DNA of 53,112 bases from Dehalococcoidia bacterium (GTDB taxonomy: Bacteria > Chloroflexota > Dehalococcoidia > Dehalococcoidales > Fen-1064). The translations under genes were made by a program, and so were the position numbers. Shown one piece after another: positions 18,372 to 26,496 of this stretch (its first letter is position 1; every line of letters starts with the position of its first letter). The stretch is from NCBI GenBank assembly GCA_011171075.1, contig DUFD01000005.1, positions 1-53,112 on the forward strand, given 5' to 3'. The notes beneath the pieces were generated by a model, which was not told where the DNA came from, did not search any database, and saw only the letters and a list, made by a program, of their open reading frames with translations.

Positions 18372-18468
18372 GGGGGCGGACGAGTCCCGGTGGGCTTCGC
18401 GGACTTCAACTCCGTTGAGGGGCGTTAGAAGCGTCTTTGGTGGGTTCGACTCCCATACGCCCCCGCCA
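18372..18468 (+). tRNA. selC: tRNA-Sec(TCA)
   Basis: 97 nt with encoded CCA. The acceptor GGGGGCG pairs with CGCCCCC and the discriminator base is G. The anticodon loop CTTCAAC gives TCA, flanked by CGGA/TCCG. The T arm is GTGGG-TTCGAC-TCCCAT, and the variable arm is very long (TTGAGGGGCGTTAGAAGCG...). These are the marks of selenocysteine tRNA. It lies between the Sec-containing formate dehydrogenase operon and selAB. Confidence 0.96.
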
Positions 18469-18572
18469 GAAAATACTGCAGCGAACCAGCCTTCGATTCT
18501 TACCTATCCTTGCATCATTTCATCGTGCGCGTTATTATACCACTACTAAAAGTAAATGCAACTGAAGGTACA

Positions 18573-19067
18573 ATGAAAATACATCTCAAATCAGGATTCG
18601 TTGAGTGGCTCAGAAGCTGGGGTACGTTATTAGTTGCTACACTTATATTGGCAATCGCCATTGCTACGTTTGTCGTAAGCATCACACATCACCAAGAACT
18701 AACAATACCGCATACACTACACGAGGAGATAAACGATAGACTCGATAGACTTTACGAGAGAATAGAGCGAACAGAGCGTATTTTACAAAACGCTCGCGAC
18801 CTTGGCCTAGATGTAACTCTGTATGTAGATAGACTAAACAAAGCGAAGCTGCTTTTTAATCAGGCTGAATTATCTTGGGATAAAGGCCAATATGACGAGT
18901 CGAACAATTTAATCATAGAAGCTTACGATATTCTTCCCGAATTTATAGAAGAACCGGCCGCCCTTAACTGGTGGCTTATCGGCGGGATAATTGGTGGCTG
19001 TGCTGTAATTGGGGCGATTGTCGCCGTCTTCCTGCTAAGGCGTCGCTTCGGATTGTTAGGAAGCTAA
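18573..19067 (+). CDS. Membrane protein with two TM segments and a helical middle, unknown
   Basis: About 164 residues from ATG 18573, which has GAAGGT upstream; an in-frame ATG at 18510 lacks a ribosome binding site. The protein has an N-terminal membrane helix (about 17-38), then about 90 residues of strongly charged helix with coiled-coil character (EINDRLDRLYERIERTERILQ), and a C-terminal membrane helix (WWLIGGIIGGCAVIGAIVAVFLL) ending in RRR. Both anchors place the helical domain on one side of the membrane, probably outside. No family recognised. The gene is isolated, downstream of tRNA-Sec. Confidence 0.6.
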   Translation: MKIHLKSGFVEWLRSWGTLLVATLILAIAIATFVVSITHHQELTIPHTLHEEINDRLDRLYERIERTERILQNARDLGLDVTLYVDRLNKAKLLFNQAELSWDKGQYDESNNLIIEAYDILPEFIEEPAALNWWLIGGIIGGCAVIGAIVAVFLLRRRFGLLGS

Positions 19068-19162
19068 CGGGATAGAGAACTTAAGCTACTATCGACGAAT
19101 ACAGCTTCAAGCCATCTTTACAAACATATGCGGACTGCACGGCAGTTAAGTTTAGGCAGACT

Positions 19163-19663
19163 TCAGGCAGGCTTATACTTCTCATCCAGCATTATCTCGG
19201 CAGCGATGCGGCAACCCCTGGCCACCACATCAGAGCACTTAGCAGAAACGCCGGTCTCGCGCCATTCCGCAGCCTCAGCCGGGTCGGCCAGGTTAAAAGT
19301 CCGGCCACATAGCCCTCTGGTAACATCGTCACAGGCGGTGCCCCCGAACTCCGCGGCAAAGGCGCGGCAGAATGCCCGGCACGGACGTAGCGACTTTACC
19401 CACTCCTGCGGGCCCAGCTTTTCCTGTCCGTAGACCAGGCCGAGCGCCAGAACACTCCCGGTTACCACGCCACAGGTCTCGCCCCTGAGAGCAATGCCGG
19501 GAAACGGTGAGAGCGCCTTCCGGAATAGACTGTCACCCAGTCCGAACTGGTCGCTCAGTGCCGAAAAGGAAGATTGGGCACAGTTACCTGAAATCCTGAG
19601 GTACTCCCTTGCCTTTTCATCAAGCTGTTTCAGGATGTCTTCTCTGGAGCCCTGGGTTGCCAT
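19163..19663 (-). CDS. C_GCAxxG_C_C family redox-type protein
   Basis: About 166 residues. It matches the C_GCAxxG_C_C family: GNCAQSSF near the start, GIALRGETCGVVTGSVLALGLVYG in the middle, then C-x3-C (RPCRAFC), FGGTACDD, RGLCG and a final KCSDVVARGC. The family is thought to bind metal or act in redox chemistry, but biochemical function is not established. The frame is open to 19705, but AGGAGGA lies just before ATG 19663, so I chose that start. It follows selB by 19 nt on the same strand and is probably the third gene of selA-selB-this gene. Co-transcription hints at a selenium or thiol role, which is inference only. Confidence 0.82.
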   Translation of the reverse strand: MATQGSREDILKQLDEKAREYLRISGNCAQSSFSALSDQFGLGDSLFRKALSPFPGIALRGETCGVVTGSVLALGLVYGQEKLGPQEWVKSLRPCRAFCRAFAAEFGGTACDDVTRGLCGRTFNLADPAEAAEWRETGVSAKCSDVVARGCRIAAEIMLDEKYKPA

Positions 19664-19682
19664 TTCTGTTTCCTCCTGCATC

Positions 19683-21533
19683 TTAGTAAAGCACCCTCTC
19701 GTCACCGACCCGCCGTGTTATCTTCCTGCCGTCGAGGTGCTCAAGCAGTGCCTGGGCATACTTGCGGCTCGTCTGTAGCATGTCCCGTACCTCGGCCAGG
19801 GTCACCTTCCCCTGCTTTCTGAGATGACCGGTTACCTTCTCCACCATCTCGTTGTAGGCCTCGGTGGAAAAGACCACGCCCTCGGCGACCTTCACCACCT
19901 CCTGCCGCGCTACCAGCTGACCGAGGACATCGGCCTCCGGGATAAGCTCGCCCGGTGGTGTATAGGGATTGTCTTTCAATGACTTCAGAAATACCTCGAC
20001 CTGCGCCTGCTGGGCGGGCGTAAGCTGTACCTTATGCTCAGGAAGGCGGACGCTCTGTCCCTCCTCAACAACAATTCTCCGTTCAACCAGCCCTGCAAGG
20101 AGAGCCGGCGACTGAGCCTTCGTACCCAGCTTGTTGCCCAGCTCCACCCTGGGAATGCCTGAGCGTGCCGGATACTTCTGATGATAGTCCCTGATTATTC
20201 CCGCTGCCTTATCAACCATTCTCTGCCAGCCCGATTCGGTGAGTAGTAGACGCTGTTCAGACTGCCCGATGATGACCACCCTGCCCTGCTCAACGAGGCT
20301 CGCCATAACCGATTCAACCTCGCCAGCAGGCAGGTCACTCGCCGACGCCAAAGTAGTCAAAGACAACGGCTGTCTACTTTCAAGTAATGACAGTAAAACC
20401 TCGTCAGTACTACCCTGCTCCTTAATTTCCAGCGCCTGAATCACCGAGGGGCGGAACCGGCGTAACCGCCTGGCATGGCTATCTATGATTCTGCCCCCAC
20501 CCAGGGTATCCGTCGACGACCGGATAATAAAATGGTCGCCGTTTACGACCGCCACCGGCCTGTCCAGCAGCAACTGGACCCAGCCGGACTCGCCGGGTTT
20601 GAGTTCATCCGCCTCCAGCAGCCTGACCCTGGCAATCGCCTCGGCCGCTCCGCTGTAGAAGCTGAGCCTGGCATTGTGTCGCAGGGGGCGGGGCTGGTAG
20701 GCCAGCAACCGGAAACGAGCACTTAGCATCGTCGTCGACTTCAGCCAGCCGGGACGGACGACCACGTCACCCCTTTGAAGCTGAGTCGTGGCAACCCCGA
20801 CAAGGTTGGCAGCGATACGGCTCCCCGGCTGGGCGACTTCGATGCGGGACTTATGCATCTGCAAGCCACGCAGGCGTGACCTGACACCGGCAGGGACTAT
20901 CTCGACATCCTGCCCGACTGATAGCGAGCCGTCTATCAGCGTACCGGTAACGACGGTACCGGAGCCGGCAATGGTGAAGACCCGGTCTATCGGCAGTCGT
21001 GCCCGCTCCATGTCTTTACGTGGCGTCGTTGATTCCAGGAGACTATCGATTATCGAGACAAGCTCAGGCAAACCTTCACCAGTCACCGCCGAAACGGCCA
21101 CTACAGGTGCCCCGGCCAGAGTCGTCGGGTCCAGCAGTTCGTCTATCTCCATCCTGACCAGGCTGAGCAACTCGTCGTCGACCAGGTCTTTTTTGGTAAC
21201 GGCGACAATCCCCCTCGATATTCCCAGGAGGTCGATAATGGCCAGGTGCTCTGTGGTCTGGGGCATCACGCCCTCGTTGGCGGCGATAACCAGCAATGCC
21301 AGGTCGATACCACCGACCCCGGCCAGCATGTTACCCACGAAGCGCTCATGTCCGGGCACATCGACAATACCGACCTCCCGACCGCTCGGCAGTTTCATCC
21401 AGGCAAAGCCGAGGTCGATTGTCATGCCCCGTTCTTTTTCCTCGGTCAGGCGGTCAGGGTCGATACCGGTCAGGGCATGCACCAGTACCGACTTACCGTG
21501 GTCAATGTGCCCCGCCGTGCCCAGTACAAACAT
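19683..21533 (-). CDS. selB: Selenocysteine-specific elongation factor SelB
   Basis: A 616-residue GTPase that delivers Sec-tRNA to UGA codons marked by a SECIS. The N-terminal EF-Tu-like domain has the P-loop AGHIDHGKS, the switch region GMTIDLGFAW, DVPGHERFVGNML and VTKKDLVD. Beta-barrel domains follow (about 175-350). The C-terminal third consists of winged-helix repeats ending in ...RKYAQALLEHLDGRKITRRVGDERVLY, the SECIS-binding part. Length is normal. It starts 21 nt after selA on the same strand, so the two are an operon. Its visible client in the window is the fdhA TGA at 11563. Confidence 0.96.
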   Translation of the reverse strand: MFVLGTAGHIDHGKSVLVHALTGIDPDRLTEEKERGMTIDLGFAWMKLPSGREVGIVDVPGHERFVGNMLAGVGGIDLALLVIAANEGVMPQTTEHLAIIDLLGISRGIVAVTKKDLVDDELLSLVRMEIDELLDPTTLAGAPVVAVSAVTGEGLPELVSIIDSLLESTTPRKDMERARLPIDRVFTIAGSGTVVTGTLIDGSLSVGQDVEIVPAGVRSRLRGLQMHKSRIEVAQPGSRIAANLVGVATTQLQRGDVVVRPGWLKSTTMLSARFRLLAYQPRPLRHNARLSFYSGAAEAIARVRLLEADELKPGESGWVQLLLDRPVAVVNGDHFIIRSSTDTLGGGRIIDSHARRLRRFRPSVIQALEIKEQGSTDEVLLSLLESRQPLSLTTLASASDLPAGEVESVMASLVEQGRVVIIGQSEQRLLLTESGWQRMVDKAAGIIRDYHQKYPARSGIPRVELGNKLGTKAQSPALLAGLVERRIVVEEGQSVRLPEHKVQLTPAQQAQVEVFLKSLKDNPYTPPGELIPEADVLGQLVARQEVVKVAEGVVFSTEAYNEMVEKVTGHLRKQGKVTLAEVRDMLQTSRKYAQALLEHLDGRKITRRVGDERVLY

Positions 21534-21554
21534 CTCTTCCGGATACCCCGTCCC

Positions 21555-22961
21555 TTAGTGACCTTTAGCAATGTCGGAGGCCACTTTCCGCAGCGCCAAC
21601 AAAACCGTTTTATCTTCCTCCGGCAATACCGAGCGCGGGTCTAGCAGCAGGCGGTCGTCGCTTATCCGCCCGATTATAGGCACCGGCATGTCCCTCAATT
21701 TCGTGCTTACCGCCTGCGCGATATTTGTCCCTTTTTTCTTCCGGGAGCGACCGCCAACGGCCACCAGCTTCGTGGGTAGGGTTCCACCTGGTAAGCTGCC
21801 ACCACCCACCATCGTTTCACCGTCCACCACCTTACCCACGCCGCCCAAAGCCTCAACCCAAAGTCCGGCCCGCCGTTCGATTTCCTCCATTGGTGTCGCA
21901 ATCATGCGCCACACCGGTATCTTCGTGGTGGCCTCGCCTTTCAGATAATGGGTGAGGGTAGCAATCAGGGCTGCCAGCCTAATCTTATCGATACGTACCG
22001 CCCGGGCCATCGGATGTCTCTTCAGCTTGTCCACCAGCTGCTTCTGGCCGACGATAATGCCTGCCTGAGGACCGCCCACCAGCTTGTCCCCCGAAAAGAA
22101 TGTCAACCCGACACCGGCGTCAACACTCTGCTGTACCATCGGCTCAGAATCAAGCCCGAACTCGGCGGTATCAAGGAAACAGCCACTCCCCAGGTCATCA
22201 AAAACGGTGACGTTATGACGGTGGCCTATCTCTACTATTTCTTCCAGCGTTGCCTGACTGACAAAACCTACAAGCCGGAAATTGCTTGAGTGAACACGCA
22301 TCAGGGCAGCCGTCCGGTCAGTTATTGCCTGCTCGTAGTCCGCCGCATAGGTACAGTTGGTCGTCCCCACCTCAACAAGGCGTGCCCCGCTCTGACGCAT
22401 TACGTCAGGTATGCGGAAACTACCGCCAATCTCAACTGCCTGTCCGCGGGAGACAATTACTTCCTTTCTTTTCGCCAGAGCAGTTAGCCCGAGGAGTACC
22501 CCGGCGGCATTGTTGTTCACCACCAGGGCTGCCTCCGCTCCCGTAAGCTGGCACAAAAGGCCTTCAACATGAACATTGCGGGAACCCCTCCGACCCGCCT
22601 TCAGGTCAAACTCGAGGTTAGTATATTTACCCGCCACCTCACTAATCGCCCCGGCCGCCTCCTTACTTAACGGTGCCCTCCCCAGATTAGTGTGCAGCAA
22701 GACACCGCTGGCATTGATAACCGGACGTAACAGCGGAGTGTCGAGCTCCTGCAAGCGGTGACCAATCGTCTTCACAATCTCATCAAGGGAGGGTGGCGGG
22801 CTTCCGCTGGCAATAGCACGTCGGGCACCGTCCAGGCTCTCTCGTGCCACACTTACCAGTAGAGAATGTGGGTATCCGTGCTTATCGGCGAGTTGCCGGA
22901 TATGCTCGTGGGCAAGGACATGGTCAACACTAGGGAGATTACGGAACTCACTGTTCATCAT
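21555..22961 (-). CDS. selA: L-seryl-tRNA(Sec) selenium transferase SelA
   Basis: A PLP enzyme converting seryl-tRNA(Sec) to selenocysteinyl-tRNA(Sec) with selenophosphate. It is about 468 residues from ATG 22961 (or the adjacent ATG 22958). The frame extends to 23039, but the extra 26 residues look unlike the family N-terminus, which begins 'RxLPSVDxVL'. The N-terminal tRNA-binding part has RNLPSVDHVLAHE. The core has INASGVLLHTNLGRAPLS, FDDLGSGC and the PLP lysine motif FFSGDKLVGGPQAGIIVG. The C-terminal part is intact (PIIGRISDDRLLLDPRSV). First gene of the selA-selB operon. It needs SelD for selenophosphate, and selD is not in this window. Confidence 0.95.
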   Translation of the reverse strand: MMNSEFRNLPSVDHVLAHEHIRQLADKHGYPHSLLVSVARESLDGARRAIASGSPPPSLDEIVKTIGHRLQELDTPLLRPVINASGVLLHTNLGRAPLSKEAAGAISEVAGKYTNLEFDLKAGRRGSRNVHVEGLLCQLTGAEAALVVNNNAAGVLLGLTALAKRKEVIVSRGQAVEIGGSFRIPDVMRQSGARLVEVGTTNCTYAADYEQAITDRTAALMRVHSSNFRLVGFVSQATLEEIVEIGHRHNVTVFDDLGSGCFLDTAEFGLDSEPMVQQSVDAGVGLTFFSGDKLVGGPQAGIIVGQKQLVDKLKRHPMARAVRIDKIRLAALIATLTHYLKGEATTKIPVWRMIATPMEEIERRAGLWVEALGGVGKVVDGETMVGGGSLPGGTLPTKLVAVGGRSRKKKGTNIAQAVSTKLRDMPVPIIGRISDDRLLLDPRSVLPEEDKTVLLALRKVASDIAKGH

Positions 22962-23308
22962 CACACGTATTCTACAATATTCGGTACCGATTTCAAAGCT
23001 AACACTATTACAGCGTAAGAAAAGCAATATGACCGACACCCACCATATTTGACATTTCGTATTCCACAGTGTATCCTACATCAACCATGTCCTGTCCTTT
23101 TACTGCAACGGAGTACCATCTTCACCCTACCCGTAGGGATTTTGCTTCCATATTATCCTGAAGCAAAGGAGTTCCGCTGTAAATAAGGGCCGTATAAACG
23201 TGAGTTTGAACGCTAGATTCCCCCACTAATGAATTGGCCTTGGTATATATATTTTTGTACCGGAAATATAGAAAGGGTAACGAGTAATAGAAAAGCGAGG
23301 AGGAGTCC
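22962..23308. other. Divergent intergenic region selA / hydrogenase
   Basis: About 347 nt without a convincing gene. It contains an 8-bp inverted repeat TTTGCTTC (23141-23148) / GAAGCAAA (23160-23167) and a small hairpin CCCTA-CCCG-TAGGG (23125-23138) followed by ATTTT. Hydrogenase transcription must start here, but I could not identify a convincing -35/-10 pair. Confidence 0.5.
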
Positions 23309-24193
23309 ATGGCAACTGCGAAAACAGTTGAAATCCCAGTGGTCTGGTTGCAGTGTGCAACCTGTACCGGTTGCTCCGTCTCCGTGCTCAACTCGGTCAG
23401 CCCCACCATCAAGAATGTACTGGTCGATGAGGTAATACCGGGCAAGCATGTCAACCTCAGGTTTCACGCGACCGTGATGGCTGGAGCCGGTGATGCGGTT
23501 ATCGAAGAAATGGAGTCAACCGCTCAGAGGGAGAAAGGGAAATACATTCTGGTAGTAGAAGGGGCAATTCCCACCAAGGGAAATGCTAAAGACTATGGCT
23601 CAATCGGCGAACGCAACGGCGAACCGGTCTCTATAGTCGAGAGAGTAGAATCCCTGGGAAAGGATGCTTTGGCCGTTATTGCCCTGGGTACCTGTGCTGC
23701 CTTCGGTGGTATTGCCGCCGGCACACCCAATCCCTCTGGCTGTGTCGGTGTTGGCGAGCTATTCAGGCAGTCAAACATCGCCACACCGCTAGTTAACATT
23801 CCCGGGTGTGCGCCTCACCCTGACTGGTTCGTCGGAACGGTAGCCAGTGTCCTGCTGGCCGGACTGCCCGGTCCAGAAGATGTTGACGAATACGGCCGCC
23901 CCAAGGCTTTCTACGGCAACCTGATACATGAGAACTGCCCCCGCCGCGCTTACTTCGACGAGGGTAAGTTTGCCAAGTCATTCGGCGAACCCGGATGCCT
24001 CAACGAACTGGGCTGTAAGGGGCCGGTAACCAGTGCCGACTGCCCGACACGACTCTGGAACCATGGAACCAACTGGTGCATCGGCAGCGGTTCTCCCTGC
24101 ATCGGCTGTGTCGAGCCCGGTTTCCCGGACCAGCTGGCGCCGTTCTACCAAAAACTGAGCGAGGAAGCTTTGCCGAATATCGGCAGCAAGTAG
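23309..24193 (+). CDS. [NiFe] hydrogenase small subunit, no Tat signal
   Basis: A 294-residue electron-transfer subunit of a [NiFe] hydrogenase. Proximal cluster ligands are Cys19, Cys22, Cys129 and Cys167; distal ligands are His207, Cys210, Cys230 and Cys236; medial ligands are Cys245, Cys264 and Cys267. Position 257, in NWCIGSGSPCIGC, is Cys where most group 1 enzymes have Pro, so the medial cluster is probably [4Fe-4S] rather than [3Fe-4S]. An extra Cys16 precedes the proximal motif (LQCATCTGCSVS). The sequence otherwise resembles group 1 uptake enzymes, but there is no Tat signal: a strong GAGGAGGAG precedes ATG 23309 and an in-frame TAG lies 21 nt upstream. It should therefore be cytoplasmic. 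First gene of the hydrogenase-metVF cluster. Confidence 0.95.
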   Translation: MATAKTVEIPVVWLQCATCTGCSVSVLNSVSPTIKNVLVDEVIPGKHVNLRFHATVMAGAGDAVIEEMESTAQREKGKYILVVEGAIPTKGNAKDYGSIGERNGEPVSIVERVESLGKDALAVIALGTCAAFGGIAAGTPNPSGCVGVGELFRQSNIATPLVNIPGCAPHPDWFVGTVASVLLAGLPGPEDVDEYGRPKAFYGNLIHENCPRRAYFDEGKFAKSFGEPGCLNELGCKGPVTSADCPTRLWNHGTNWCIGSGSPCIGCVEPGFPDQLAPFYQKLSEEALPNIGSK

Positions 24194-24208
24194 AGGAGGT
24201 TTTGAGCG

Positions 24209-25768
24209 TTGGGTAAGATTATAATTGACCCGATAACACGTATTGAAGGTCACCTGAAGATAGAAGCCGTAACGGAAAACGGTGTCGTAAAAGAAACCCG
24301 GAGCACGGGTTCTCTCTTTCGCGGTATTGAAATAATTCTAAGGGGCAGAGACCCACGGGATGCCCAGCGGTACGTTCAGCGTATCTGCGGAGTCTGTCCC
24401 ACCAGCCATTCCATGGCAGCCACCCTCAACCTGGACAGCGCCTTTGGTATAGCCGACAAGATACCCGATAACGGTCGGTTAATGCGCAACCTGATTCTGG
24501 GTGCTGCCCATATTGCCGACCACATCCTGCACTTCTACCACCTTTGCGCCCTCGACTACGTTGATGTCACCAAAGTGGCCAACTACGAGGGCAACGACCC
24601 CACTCTAAACTCCGTTAAGGCGTTCATCCAGAGGGGTGAACTGGGGCCCTTCGTGCCCCGGTACGAAGGAGACTACCGCCTCCCTGACGATATTGACCGG
24701 CAGGCGGTAGCCCACTATGTAAAAGCCCTCGAAATGCGCCGCAAGGGACAGGAGATGCTCTCCATCTTCGGTGGCAAGATGCCACACAACTGCGCCATCA
24801 TGCCCGGTGGAGTCACCGAAGTACCCACCGTTGATAAAATCGCCTCCTTCCTCTGGCGACTCAACGAACTCAGGGATTTTATCGATAACGTATATATACC
24901 CGATGTCCTGGCAGTCGCCGGAGTATATAGCGACTACTTCGAGATAGGACAGGGCTGCGGGAACCTCCTGTCCTACGGCAGTTTTGACCTGGAGACAGCC
25001 GAGACAGACCTAACGAAACGGCAGAGGCTTGTCAAACAGGGAACGGTCTCCACTGACCTCAAACTTGAGGAGCTCGACACCGGTAAGATAACGGAGGCAG
25101 TCAAGCATTCCTGGTACGATGACAGCACCGGCGGACTGCACCCCTCTCACGGAGACACCAGACCACAACCTGGCAAAGAAGGGGCCTATTCCTGGATAAA
25201 GTCCCCGCGATACGGAGGAAAAGTACACGAGGTCGGCCCCCTAGCGCGTGTGGCTGTCACCTACGCATCTGGCAATCCCACTGTAAAGGCACTGGTCGAT
25301 TCTGTACTATCTCATTTCAAAGCACCACCGGCGGCTTTATTCTCGGTTCTCGGACGCCACGCTGCGCGGGCACTGTACACCAAGCTGATTGCCGATACCA
25401 TGCCCGAATGGCTGCTACAGCTCAAACCGGGTGAGCCTGTGTATCAGGACTACGAAATCCCCGACGAGTCCACCGGCATGGGACTTGTGGACGCTGCCCG
25501 GGGTGCTCTGGGACACTGGATAGAGATAAAAGACCAGAAGATAGCCAACTATCAATGTGTCGTGCCCAGTACGTGGAACTTCGGCCCCAGGGACAGTGAA
25601 GGACAGCCCGGTCCAGTGGAGCAGGCCATAACCGGCACGAAGATAAAGGATGAATCGAACCCGGTGGAGATAGTAAGGATTGTGAGGTCAATGGACCCCT
25701 GTCTTGCCTGTGCTATCCACCTGATTACCCCTAAAGGAAGAGACCTGGGTGAGTTCCGTGTATGCTGA
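24209..25768 (+). CDS. [NiFe] hydrogenase large (catalytic) subunit
   Basis: A 519-residue catalytic subunit binding the Ni-Fe(CN)2CO site. The N-terminal motif RICGVCPTSHS gives Cys60 and Cys63. The C-terminal motif DPCLACAIH gives Cys498, Cys501 and His504. Both nickel-binding ends carry Cys codons, so this is not a [NiFeSe] enzyme. After His504 there is a 15-residue tail ending FRVC, the length and pattern removed by the maturation endopeptidase in group 1 enzymes; no protease gene lies in the window. The start is TTG 24209, 8 nt after AGAGGAGGT; no ATG or GTG fits better. It is 15 nt after the small subunit. No cytochrome b or other anchor gene follows. Confidence 0.96.
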   Translation: MGKIIIDPITRIEGHLKIEAVTENGVVKETRSTGSLFRGIEIILRGRDPRDAQRYVQRICGVCPTSHSMAATLNLDSAFGIADKIPDNGRLMRNLILGAAHIADHILHFYHLCALDYVDVTKVANYEGNDPTLNSVKAFIQRGELGPFVPRYEGDYRLPDDIDRQAVAHYVKALEMRRKGQEMLSIFGGKMPHNCAIMPGGVTEVPTVDKIASFLWRLNELRDFIDNVYIPDVLAVAGVYSDYFEIGQGCGNLLSYGSFDLETAETDLTKRQRLVKQGTVSTDLKLEELDTGKITEAVKHSWYDDSTGGLHPSHGDTRPQPGKEGAYSWIKSPRYGGKVHEVGPLARVAVTYASGNPTVKALVDSVLSHFKAPPAALFSVLGRHAARALYTKLIADTMPEWLLQLKPGEPVYQDYEIPDESTGMGLVDAARGALGHWIEIKDQKIANYQCVVPSTWNFGPRDSEGQPGPVEQAITGTKIKDESNPVEIVRIVRSMDPCLACAIHLITPKGRDLGEFRVC

Positions 25769-25803
25769 TTCATGAATAGAATCCGGTAAAGGAGAATGGT
25801 GAG

Positions 25804-26496
25804 ATGATAATTTCTGAGGCAAAGCCTTTTCCAGAAATACTGAAATCCCTGGAAGGTGACCAGCGCATATTTATAGTTGGTTGTAAGGGCTGTGCTGAAG
25901 CCTGCCAGACCGGTGGAGAAACCCAGGTCCTGGAGATGGAGCAGCAGCTAAAGCAGGAAGGCAAGACGGTAGTCGGCCACAGCGTGCTCGATTTCCTTTG
26001 CGACAAAGCCCTGGTCAAGTTTAAACTGAAACCACATGAGGATGCCATTATATCCGCCGATTCTCTTCTGGTTATGACCTGCGGCATCGGGGTACAGGCA
26101 ACCGCCGCCGTGGTTGACAAGGTAACCCACCCTGGCTGCAATGTCGTTAATGTTGGTGGTTCTCGTGGCGAGTGGCGTGGTGACGAGCGTTGTATGGAGT
26201 GTGGCGACTGCCTGCTGGACTATACTGGCGGTATCTGCCCCCTGACAGCCTGCACCAAGAGCCTCATCAATGGGCCCTGCGGCGGTGCGAAGGATGGCAG
26301 GTGTGAATTCGAGCCGGAGTCGCGTGAGTGCGGCTGGCATCTGATTTACGAACGACTGAAGAAGCTGGGAAACCTGGACAAGATGAAAATAACCCTCGAC
26401 CCGAAGGACTACAGCAAGATGCGACCGCCCCAGGACCTGAGGTCTACGATAATGTGGGCTCTGGAACGTAGGGAGAAGGAGGCCTCTGCAAAATGA
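25804..26496 (+). CDS. metV: MetV-like zinc/iron-sulfur partner of methylene-THF reductase
   Basis: A 230-residue cysteine-rich protein of the 'methylenetetrahydrofolate reductase C-terminal domain' family (MetV). Cysteine groups are IVGCKGCAEACQTGG near residue 26, CGIG in the middle, CMECGDCLLDYTGGICPLTACTKS, and LINGPCGGAKDGRCE. MetV forms a complex with MetF in acetogens such as Moorella and is needed for its activity. AAGGAGAA precedes the ATG. It overlaps metF by 4 nt (ATGA) and follows the hydrogenase large subunit by 35 nt, which suggests a single hydrogenase-metV-metF transcript. Confidence 0.9.
   Translation: MIISEAKPFPEILKSLEGDQRIFIVGCKGCAEACQTGGETQVLEMEQQLKQEGKTVVGHSVLDFLCDKALVKFKLKPHEDAIISADSLLVMTCGIGVQATAAVVDKVTHPGCNVVNVGGSRGEWRGDERCMECGDCLLDYTGGICPLTACTKSLINGPCGGAKDGRCEFEPESRECGWHLIYERLKKLGNLDKMKITLDPKDYSKMRPPQDLRSTIMWALERREKEASAK

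Noticed and set aside
23122-23467. Minus-strand ORFs in the selA-hydrogenase gap
   Set aside because: They overlap the hydrogenase start, have no domain pattern and no ribosome binding site.
24209-25768. [NiFeSe] hydrogenase
   Set aside because: Although Sec machinery is present, both Ni-binding motifs carry Cys codons (RICGVC and DPCLAC) and there is no in-frame TGA.
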